Shown here: positions 1-5,257 of the stretch, in pieces | Numbering within the stretch: position 1 is the first letter of the stretch | Layout: every line of letters starts with the position of its first letter | Assembly (NCBI GenBank): GCA_913052655.1 | Contig: CAJXFN010000092.1 | Coordinates: forward strand, 1-5,257 | Length of the DNA: 5,257 bases | Reading direction: 5' to 3' | From: an uncultured Flavobacteriales bacterium | GTDB lineage: Bacteria > Bacteroidota > Bacteroidia > Flavobacteriales > BACL11 | The notes under the pieces: model-generated | The model's input: only the letters and a program-made list of their open reading frames with translations | Told to the model about the DNA's origin: nothing | The model's database searches: none | Program-made: the position numbers and the translations under genes

Positions 1-384
1 GAATTGTTCCCATTGATTGTTTGATGTTAACACAGAATTAAATGAATAAACTTCATTATTATTCGCGTCCTGGAAAGATATGATAAATGGTCTTGGAGGG
101 CCATACATCTGAAAGTTGAAATTTTTATTTGTGCTTAAATCTAAAGATCCATTATTAAAATAAGCTATTAATAAATCTTCTCCATTTCCATCAGGATTTC
201 TAGTGTATTGTCCACTATACTTACTATTATTAATTGTAGAATTATCAGGATTATAGGATTGTTCAAGCCACCCACTAACAAAATCATAAGAAGAACAAGG
301 AAGTGTAGAAGGACATATTCCTAAATTCCAGTTACAATCCCAGTCTGCAAAATCTATTGATGGATTACTGATAATTGTATTGCA
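1..384 (-). repeat. Second beta-sandwich domain of the secreted protein (cut by window edge)
   Basis: Encodes residues about 192-319. It matches the first domain through NPDxS, NNS, YxRN, a strand before FNNGSLDLS, IISFQD (for VQITLED) and QWE (for EWE). The last strands lie beyond the left edge. The start is uncertain: the Cys-rich stretch 192-221 may be part of the domain or a linker. Confidence 0.65.
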
Positions 385-957
385 CTGATTATCAAATTCA
401 GGGCCGTAAAGATTATCAAAATAATAAGTATTATCTGTGTTTGTGTTAGGATTAAATAGTAAAATTAAAGAAGTTAGTCCTGCATCCGACATAGATGGAT
501 CGGGTTTAGAATCAAAAGTAAGTTCTATAGTTTCCCACTCATTAGCAACAGTAGTTGTACCAAGATATATACTATGTCTTCCTGTAGGATAATTAGTTGG
601 TCCAGCCAAAAGCGAGTCCTCAAGAGTAATTTGCACAGGTATACCCGCAGCTGGACTATATACATCAACTGTCATCTTTTTAGTTCCATTAACATAATCA
701 GAAACATCATACATTGGTCCATTTGCTACTATAACAAGAACGTCATATAACTCACCCGCGTTCCTAACATATTCAGAGCATATTGCTGAATTGTTCACAG
801 AACTTGATAGATCTGGATTTGCAAATCTTGTTGTCATTCCACCGTGAGTAAAATCATAATAAGCAACTCTAGTTTCTTCAAAATTATCCCAAAGAATTTG
901 AGATGAACAGAAAAAAGGAATTGTTAAAATTAATAATGTTAAAAATTTGGTTTTCAT
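1..957 (-). CDS. Secreted protein with tandem carbohydrate-binding-like domains, N-terminal part (end outside window)
   Basis: The frame starts at ATG 957-955, 11 bases after the preceding stop, and stays open for 319 codons to the left edge. Residues 1-19 form a signal peptide (MKTKFLTLLILTIPFFCSS) with probable signal peptidase I cleavage before Gln20. PFFC is not a lipobox, since Phe stands where Gly, Ala or Ser is needed. Residues about 24-184 form one domain with YVRNAGELYDVLVI, MTVDVYSPAAG, VQITLED, WETIELTFD and a closing YYFDNLYGPE. Residues about 192-319 begin a related one with NPDNSTINNSKYSGQYTRN, FNFQMYGPPRP, FIISFQDANNNE and QWEQF. From memory, such paired domains occur near the N-termini of long Flavobacteriia proteins exported by type IX secretion, but the C-terminal sorting domain that would prove this lies outside the window. 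Four Cys (192, 208, 215, 221) cluster between the domains. It is the secreted member of the operon, and what follows downstream could include a catalytic domain. Confidence 0.92.
   Translation of the reverse strand, partial: MKTKFLTLLILTIPFFCSSQILWDNFEETRVAYYDFTHGGMTTRFANPDLSSSVNNSAICSEYVRNAGELYDVLVIVANGPMYDVSDYVNGTKKMTVDVYSPAAGIPVQITLEDSLLAGPTNYPTGRHSIYLGTTTVANEWETIELTFDSKPDPSMSDAGLTSLILLFNPNTNTDNTYYFDNLYGPEFDNQCNTIISNPSIDFADWDCNWNLGICPSTLPCSSYDFVSGWLEQSYNPDNSTINNSKYSGQYTRNPDGNGEDLLIAYFNNGSLDLSTNKNFNFQMYGPPRPFIISFQDANNNEVYSFNSVLTSNNQWEQF
406..888 (-). repeat. First beta-sandwich domain of the secreted protein
   Basis: Encodes residues about 24-184. The landmarks FANPDLSSSVNNSAICSEYV and RNAGELYDVL, then VQITLED and WETIEL, are matched in order by the second domain. 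The domain closes with YYFDNLYGPE, the usual last strand of these sandwiches. Confidence 0.72.
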
Positions 958-968
958 AATTCTTAGTT

Positions 969-2219
969 TTAATTGGTTAATTTAATATTGTCTAACTTAA
1001 GTTTTGTTTTATCACCAAAAGAAAATAATATATTCTTTATTTTCTTTAAATTAATGTCTGATTTTCTTATTGGAAATTGTCTAAAAGGAATTCTAACTTT
1101 TTCCCATTTTTGAGTTCTTACTTTATCTATGTAGGTTTCTAGTTCTATAGAAATTTTCTTTCCATTATAATCTTCAAATATTATTCTTGTATCTGAATTT
1201 TTGTAAACATTAACATCAAATTCTAAATGAAGATCATAAATATTATCACTAATATCAGTATATAACCAGTCGTTCCAACTAATTCCTAGTTGACTCCATT
1301 TACATTCTTGTAAATCTACATTAACTTCTATAAAGTTTCCTCTGTTGTAACTTGTTTCTTGGTTTAATATAATATTTTTACAGTATTGTTCATTAATTCC
1401 ATAGTAAGATGTTAAGTTCTCAGAAAAAATATCAATAGGTAAAATAGAATCTCTAACAGTTAAATTTGGACTCAGTCTTTTATATTTATGCACATATGGT
1501 ATAATTTTAATATTATCAATATATATGTCAATTTTATCATAACATTGCATTAATAATTGTTTAATATTCGTGAGATCAATAGTATTAGTTAGGTATGAAA
1601 ATGAAGATAAAGGAATAGTAACTTTAGTCCAATCATTAGTAATTACTCCTCCATCAATTCCTAAATAATTCGCGGTTGCGTAGCATTGATTAGATCCATA
1701 ATCTTCTAAAATAAATACAATTGGAACCTTATAAATAGAGGGACCATCAACTCGAGCCATAAATTCAATTGCGGCTTTATCTACAATGTTACTCAAATCT
1801 TTTGGTTGCCATCCGTCCCATCCAATTCCCATACCAATCCATTCACAGTTTTGATCCAAATCTGTTTTAAGATGTAAAGAATTTTTTAAAACAGTCTTCT
1901 TTTCTGAGATCTCAACTTCATTAATAGATAGGGAGATTTGTATATCCTCGTTATTCTCTGAGTTCTGGATTTGTTCCTTAGTATTCTTTTCTCTATAGTC
2001 CATTGAAGCATCTAATGGAGAAAAGCTAAATGGATTACAGCGTTCATCATTATTCCCCCACACCTCATCTGTACCGCCTTTTGTAAAAATTTCAGTAGAA
2101 GAAAATTGTCCTAATGAATTATTAACATTAGATTTAGATGGTAAATTTTTATATAAAGTAATTTCTTTCATGTTTGAACATGAAAATAAAAAGAAAAATA
2201 TAAATAAAAATCTATACAT
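969..2219 (-). CDS. Lipoprotein with two tandem carbohydrate-binding-like domains (416 aa)
   Basis: The leader is very short and Phe-rich (MYRFLFIFFFLFSC), with lipobox LFSC and Cys14 as the predicted lipidated residue. The next Met (17) would lose this leader, so the first ATG is the start. After a Ser/Asn-rich linker the protein is two copies of one module, residues about 43-239 and 263-414. Matching landmarks in order: EIFTKGG / DIFSENL; Cys61 / Cys280; CEWIGMGIGWDGW (125-137) / CKWSQLGISWNDW (306-318); FILEDY (169-174) / IIFEDY (346-351); WTKVTIPLSSF (197-207) / WEKVRIPFRQF (372-382); IDNIKI (234-239) / LDNIKL (409-414). The strand pattern and the W-x-KV-x-IP segment resemble CBM11/CIA30-type galactose-binding-like sandwiches. 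That is recognition by pattern, not a search result. The first copy has an extra polar stretch at about 70-110. No enzyme motif is present. It probably binds a ligand, perhaps a glycan, at the outer membrane together with the preceding lipoprotein. Confidence 0.93.
   Translation of the reverse strand: MYRFLFIFFFLFSCSNMKEITLYKNLPSKSNVNNSLGQFSSTEIFTKGGTDEVWGNNDERCNPFSFSPLDASMDYREKNTKEQIQNSENNEDIQISLSINEVEISEKKTVLKNSLHLKTDLDQNCEWIGMGIGWDGWQPKDLSNIVDKAAIEFMARVDGPSIYKVPIVFILEDYGSNQCYATANYLGIDGGVITNDWTKVTIPLSSFSYLTNTIDLTNIKQLLMQCYDKIDIYIDNIKIIPYVHKYKRLSPNLTVRDSILPIDIFSENLTSYYGINEQYCKNIILNQETSYNRGNFIEVNVDLQECKWSQLGISWNDWLYTDISDNIYDLHLEFDVNVYKNSDTRIIFEDYNGKKISIELETYIDKVRTQKWEKVRIPFRQFPIRKSDINLKKIKNILFSFGDKTKLKLDNIKLTN
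978..1433 (-). repeat. Second copy of the tandem protein module in the 416-aa lipoprotein
   Basis: Encodes residues about 263-414 and ends two residues before the stop. It carries Cys280 and Cys306, CKWSQLGISWNDW, IIFEDY, WEKVRIPFRQF and LDNIKL in the same order as the first copy. The Cys-to-Cys spacing is 26 residues against 64 in the first copy. Cys179 and Cys226 of the first copy have no partner here. Confidence 0.8.
1503..2093 (-). repeat. First copy of the tandem protein module in the 416-aa lipoprotein
   Basis: Encodes residues about 43-239. It shares six ordered landmarks with the second copy, including C-x-W, E-D-Y, W-x-K-V-x-I-P and D-N-I-K. It is longer because of about 40 extra residues, rich in Glu, Asn, Gln and Lys, between its two framing cysteines (61 and 125). 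The two copies have clearly drifted apart, so the duplication is old and is visible in protein rather than DNA. Confidence 0.8.
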
Positions 2220-2222
2220 CGA

Positions 2223-3227
2223 TTAATTTAAAATTGGTGAACCAATACTCCAAATTAAAAAGTCTACATCGGCTTTAGCAGGACCAGAATCAGGATTTGC
2301 TAAAAGTAAGGTTCTAACATTAGAAATTTTAGATGGATTTCTAACACCATCTCCTCCATTTGTAGCTAGAACTAATTTATCTACATCATTATAGCATATA
2401 GACATCATCTTCCAACCATTCCAATCCACATCAAACTCATAATCATATCTATCTTCAGTATTTGCATCATAATAACCATCGCCATTTTCATCTTCATAAA
2501 ATTCTAACTTGAATAATGAGTTTGGAACATTAGAAGTTTGAGAAATAGTACTATCACCATTAATCATTATGTTAAAATATACTTCAGCTGGATCATTTAC
2601 TAAATCATCTTGATTCCACCAGTAAGTTGAATAATAATCAACATATCCGATTAACCAATCCCAGTCACATGTACCGAATTGTTGCAAAAAATTCACGCCT
2701 TGCCCTGCACCTCCCCCAATAGACAATGCCTTAGTACATCCTGCTTGAAAAAAACCCGTGAAATTTGGATTAAATCCATTTTCAAAGTCAGTAATTAATA
2801 TCGTATTAGCTCCATCATATAACTTTGGCGATTGTATATTGATGACGGTTTCTATAATAGTGTCATAGATCTCAAAAGATAATTCAACAAGACAATCCTC
2901 TTCACCTATAAAGAAAGGAATTTTTGTTGAACTTCCATCCCATAAAGAATTTGATTGATCAATAAAATCTGATTTGCCCGAAATATTCTTTACAGAACCA
3001 GAATTTAGTCCCTTAATTTTAATTTTCCAATCAACTTGTTTTGAGAAAGATGTTTTAAAATATGTATTTTGATTATTGCTAAAATCTGTTGACCCAAGAA
3101 TATCTAATGGTTCTAGAATGGCAAATTCTAAATTAGGATTGTCCAACATAGGACCTTCAAACTTATCTTTCTCACATGAGATAAAAAAGATAGTTAGAAC
3201 AAATAAAAGAAATTTTAATTTTTTCAT
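2223..3227 (-). CDS. Surface lipoprotein with Ig-like and carbohydrate-binding-like domains (334 aa)
   Basis: Residues 1-17 are a lipoprotein signal (MKKLKFLLFVLTIF, lipobox FISC) with Cys18 as the lipidated residue. The following EKDKFEG is acidic, as is common in Bacteroidota lipoproteins sent to the cell surface. Residues about 50-132 look like an Ig-like domain, with VDWKIKIKGLNSG near 66-78 and a WDG at 96-98 reminiscent of the FlgD-type Ig fold. Residues about 142-334 look like a beta-sandwich binding domain: ILITDFENG at 143-151, a Cys-Asp-Trp motif at 187-189 in an aromatic stretch (WDWLIGY, then YYSTYWW at 198-204), a strand leading into YEDENGDGYYD at 244-254, then DWNGWKMMSICY at 268-279. 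The DxNxDG within it could bind calcium. No catalytic residues are evident. It lies 4 bases after the barrel gene and 3 bases before another lipoprotein with similar motifs. Likely role is glycan or ligand binding at the cell surface, by inference. It is not recognisably SusD, SusE or SusF. Confidence 0.93.
   Translation of the reverse strand: MKKLKFLLFVLTIFFISCEKDKFEGPMLDNPNLEFAILEPLDILGSTDFSNNQNTYFKTSFSKQVDWKIKIKGLNSGSVKNISGKSDFIDQSNSLWDGSSTKIPFFIGEEDCLVELSFEIYDTIIETVINIQSPKLYDGANTILITDFENGFNPNFTGFFQAGCTKALSIGGGAGQGVNFLQQFGTCDWDWLIGYVDYYSTYWWNQDDLVNDPAEVYFNIMINGDSTISQTSNVPNSLFKLEFYEDENGDGYYDANTEDRYDYEFDVDWNGWKMMSICYNDVDKLVLATNGGDGVRNPSKISNVRTLLLANPDSGPAKADVDFLIWSIGSPILN
2454..2492 (-). other. 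Possible calcium-binding loop in the 334-aa lipoprotein
   Basis: Encodes residues 246-258, DENGDGYYDANTE. Asp246, Asn248, Asp250, Gly251 and Asp254 fit positions 1, 3, 5, 6 and 9 of an EF-hand-like or dockerin-like loop. The acid normally at position 12 is shifted: Thr257, then Glu258. It sits in the turn after a beta strand rather than between clear helices, so a structural calcium site in a sandwich is more likely than a true EF-hand. Confidence 0.45.
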
Positions 3228-3231
3228 AATG

Positions 3232-4938
3232 CTATAAATTCATATTAAACATAAATATTATTCTGCCTATAGAAAATTCATCATAGACTTTTGTTTTATC
3301 CAAAACATTAAATTTATTGTACTGCATAGTAAAATAAATATTATCAGTAAAATAATGTTGTAAACCTGCTATTAAAATAGTTTCTTCTGAATTATATCTA
3401 GTACTCTCAAAACCATTAATTTGATCATACATGTCTCTTTCAGCAATAAACTCATTTCCTTCCGCAAGAAACATTTTAACTCCCGCTATTACCTTCAAAT
3501 TTTTTAATATCTCATATGAAATTGATCCACTACATAAAATAGTTTTTAAATCAACCTTCTCATAATCATCACCATTTCTTTGTACAGATTCAAAATTTAC
3601 GCCTCCTTCAATATCAAAACTATTTTTAAGAGAAAGTAATTTATCTAACGACACTAATGAATGTAATGAAGATTTACTAAAGAGTCTTTTATTTGTTGTT
3701 CCTTGACCAATAACTTCTGAAAAATATTGTGTTTGGAATTTAGCACTTATATAGTCAGTTAATTTAAAATTATCAATGCCTGCAGTAAATCCAACTCTGT
3801 TAGGAGTAGCGTTTCCATATGGTTCAGTAGAACTATACATTGGATTATAGTTCATAAGTGAAGTAGACAAATTCTGATTATATATTTTTGGATCAGAGAT
3901 TATATCTATTAAACTCGCTTTTCTTTGAGTGTAGTTATTAGAATAATAAGGATATGATGTAGTCGTAGTATTATAATTAACCCTTCTAGTTTGAGACCCA
4001 ACACTTCTAAAATCTGTATCAACATACCTGAACCCTATTTTAATTTTTCCTTTGTTGGTTTTTGAACTAAAAGTAGCTTCAGTAAAATTACCTTTTACCT
4101 GCGGAGCTAATGAATCACCACCCCATCCTCTAGTAGAAAAACCACCTTCTAATAGGAATTTATATGGGATATTTCTTAATTTACCTGTATAAGATAATTG
4201 AGTATTAAGTACTGGATTATAATAAAAAACATCTCCATTACTTGATGATAATACTTCAAAGGTGTTTACATAATGTGTTCCTAAATTTAAGTTGTTAATT
4301 GACTTAATAACTGCGGAACCTCCAATCATTAATAATTCAGGTTTACCCATCCATTCCTGTCCTCTGATTCTAGTTGCAAATCCATCAAAATCTAACTGCT
4401 TAATATAATTATACATATTATAAGAAAAATTAGTTTGAACTCCATGTAATCTCCAATAATTAGACTTATAATAATTTTCATAATTTACAAAATCTCTATA
4501 AAATTCAAAAATCGAGGGTTCAAACTCTGATAATTCTTGATCATAATTATAAAGTGTATACTTCGTTTGTTTTAAATAGATATCACCAACACTAAAAGCA
4601 ATCTTATTATTTATAATTCCTTTAGCAGATAAACTTCTCAGTTCAACAACACTTTTATTTCCCCACATTCCTCCAAAATCGTTTTGTAATCTTATTTCTG
4701 AAGATATTTCTATGTCATCAACGGGAGTAAAATGAAGACCTAAATCTAATATAGTAAAACCACCACCATTACTTCTAGATGAGATGGTGTCTTTTTCTTT
4801 AAGAACCCCTTCTAAAGCGTCCCTGTTGTAGTTAACTCTAGCATTCCCATCATACCAAAGATTTGATTTAACCTGAGATAGTATTGCTGTTGGGAAGAAG
4901 AAAAAGAAAAAGAAGTAATATAAATTTATTTTTTTCAT
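3232..4938 (-). CDS. Outer-membrane beta-barrel protein (568 aa, unnamed family)
   Basis: Complete frame with an ATG start and TAG stop. Residues 1-21 are a signal peptide: KK, then a run of seven Phe (residues 9-15), then PTAILS, with likely signal peptidase I cleavage before Gln22. The first Met is the right start because it alone supplies this leader. The mature part is rich in Tyr, Asn and Ser and consists largely of amphipathic alternating segments such as IEISSEIRLQNDF (77-89), KIKIGFRYVDTDF (298-310), FDIEGGVNFES (441-451), LKVIAGVKMFLA (481-492), IYFTMQY (534-540) and a closing IIFMFNMNL (560-568). This is the pattern of a large transmembrane beta-barrel. The segment at about 310-380, with TTTT, YYSNNYTQ and several Asn/Pro/Tyr groups, is probably a large outer loop. 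No TonB box, plug domain, OmpA-like peptidoglycan domain or catalytic motif is visible. It sits directly before two lipoproteins, so it may anchor or export through the outer membrane whatever they handle; that is inference. I do not recognise the family. Confidence 0.95.
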   Translation of the reverse strand: MKKINLYYFFFFFFFPTAILSQVKSNLWYDGNARVNYNRDALEGVLKEKDTISSRSNGGGFTILDLGLHFTPVDDIEISSEIRLQNDFGGMWGNKSVVELRSLSAKGIINNKIAFSVGDIYLKQTKYTLYNYDQELSEFEPSIFEFYRDFVNYENYYKSNYWRLHGVQTNFSYNMYNYIKQLDFDGFATRIRGQEWMGKPELLMIGGSAVIKSINNLNLGTHYVNTFEVLSSSNGDVFYYNPVLNTQLSYTGKLRNIPYKFLLEGGFSTRGWGGDSLAPQVKGNFTEATFSSKTNKGKIKIGFRYVDTDFRSVGSQTRRVNYNTTTTSYPYYSNNYTQRKASLIDIISDPKIYNQNLSTSLMNYNPMYSSTEPYGNATPNRVGFTAGIDNFKLTDYISAKFQTQYFSEVIGQGTTNKRLFSKSSLHSLVSLDKLLSLKNSFDIEGGVNFESVQRNGDDYEKVDLKTILCSGSISYEILKNLKVIAGVKMFLAEGNEFIAERDMYDQINGFESTRYNSEETILIAGLQHYFTDNIYFTMQYNKFNVLDKTKVYDEFSIGRIIFMFNMNL

Positions 4939-4940
4939 CA
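4936..4940 (-). promoter_or_regulatory. One-base stop/start overlap (TGATG) between the two barrel genes
   Basis: The TGA of the upstream barrel and the ATG of the downstream barrel share the base at 4938. No purine-rich Shine-Dalgarno sequence precedes the ATG (the preceding bases are AATTAATTTC), so the start probably depends on ribosomes finishing the upstream frame. This supports coupled, roughly matched synthesis of the two barrels. Confidence 0.7.
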
Positions 4941-5257
4941 GAAATTAATTTTAAGTTCAATAGTTGTTTCAGTACCCTTAATATTGGTTGCCGAAAAGTT
5001 TTTATCAAAATAATTAAATGCTGAGTGCCTTAAAAATAAATATGCACCATTATTTAATTTAATGTCAAATCCAAAACCTAGTAAATTTCCAAATTGATTT
5101 CTTGGCTTAAATGAGGGTGTATAATCATCGGTAACTCCCCATAAATTATCAGTTGGGTAGGGATCAGTGTCATCAATATCGGTGTATTTGTTTCCTAAAA
5201 CTCTTTCTAATCCATATTTACTAACGATGGTTATCCTATTGTTTAACTCGTAACATA
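4938..5257 (-). CDS. Outer-membrane beta-barrel protein, C-terminal part (start outside window)
   Basis: An open frame enters from the right edge and ends at a TGA at 4940-4938, giving the last 105 residues of a longer protein. The final 50 or so residues look like the closing strands of an outer-membrane beta-barrel: alternating hydrophobic and polar residues (GFGFDIKLNNGAYLFLRHS), a short turn, then a last strand ending IELKINF with the terminal Phe typical of outer-membrane proteins. Before this lies an Asp/Pro/Tyr-rich stretch (about residues 25-50, with DIDDTDPYPTDN) that would suit a surface loop. Its stop overlaps the start of the next barrel gene by one base, so the two are very likely translated together. 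Its end aligns without gaps to the end of that neighbour, with a shared FNxxDK exactly 20 residues from both termini, so they may be paralogues. The family cannot be named from this fragment. A TonB-dependent receptor end is possible but no typical SusC ending is seen. Confidence 0.85.
   Translation of the reverse strand, partial: CYELNNRITIVSKYGLERVLGNKYTDIDDTDPYPTDNLWGVTDDYTPSFKPRNQFGNLLGFGFDIKLNNGAYLFLRHSAFNYFDKNFSATNIKGTETTIELKINF

Noticed and set aside
895..957. PFFC at residues 14-17 of the secreted protein as a lipobox
   Set aside because: Position -1 is Phe, where signal peptidase II needs Gly, Ala or Ser. Cleavage at CSS-Gln is more plausible.
1..957. Type IX secretion sorting domain
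   Set aside because: Suspected from the domain type and the signal peptide, but the C-terminus is outside the window, so it was not annotated.
958..968. Promoter or terminator in the largest intergenic gap
   Set aside because: Eleven bases are too few for either, and no inverted repeat is present. The gap only separates two genes of one transcript.
2169..2171. Met17 as an alternative start of the 416-aa lipoprotein
   Set aside because: It would remove the Phe-rich leader and lipobox, leaving no export signal in an otherwise all-exported operon.
2223..3227. The 334-aa lipoprotein as SusD, SusE or SusF
   Set aside because: It is too short and not helical enough for SusD, and it lacks recognisable repeated starch-binding domains of the SusE/F kind. 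An Ig-like plus one sandwich layout fits better.
4938..5257. Partial barrel as the end of a SusC-type TonB-dependent receptor or a PorP/SprF protein
   Set aside because: Only 105 residues are visible. They show generic closing barrel strands and none of the endings I would recognise for either family, so no family was assigned.
1..5257. RNA genes, CRISPR array, insertion sequence or genes on the plus strand
   Set aside because: No repeated spacers, terminal inverted repeats, tRNA-like folds or transposase-like frames were seen, and dense minus-strand coding explains nearly every base.

Overview
The window is strongly AT-rich and looks like Bacteroidota DNA, most likely a marine or aquatic member of the Flavobacteriia. 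The base composition, Lys/Asn/Ile-rich proteins, starts without a Shine-Dalgarno sequence, signal peptides ending in Ser-Gln, lipoproteins with short F/L-rich leaders, and a secreted protein resembling the N-terminal part of type IX secretion cargo all point that way. Nothing in the window fixes a genus.

All coding is on the minus strand, so transcription runs from high to low coordinates. In that order: the C-terminal 105 residues of an outer-membrane beta-barrel protein (5257-4938, start outside the window); a complete 568-residue outer-membrane beta-barrel protein (4938-3232); a 334-residue lipoprotein (3227-2223); a 416-residue lipoprotein with two tandem beta-sandwich repeats (2219-969); and the first 319 residues of a secreted protein with two related domains (957-1, end outside the window). 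Junctions are a 1-base stop/start overlap, then gaps of 4, 3 and 11 bases. No promoter, terminator or RNA gene fits between them, so this is the interior of one operon that continues past both edges. No stretch over 300 bases lacks a gene.

Every product carries an export signal or has outer-membrane features, and no enzyme, regulator, SusC/SusD pair or TonB-dependent plug is visible. The three downstream products share sequence features typical of carbohydrate-binding-like (galactose-binding, CBM11/CIA30-like) beta-sandwiches: a hydrophobic strand ending in Glu-Asp or Gln-Asp, a following Trp before a hydrophobic strand, and a Cys-x-Trp motif. About five such domains are predicted. My inference is a cell-surface binding or assembly system: two barrels in the outer membrane, two lipid-anchored binding proteins, and a secreted binding protein. 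The ligand and purpose cannot be read from the sequence. I recognise no gene well enough to give it a name.
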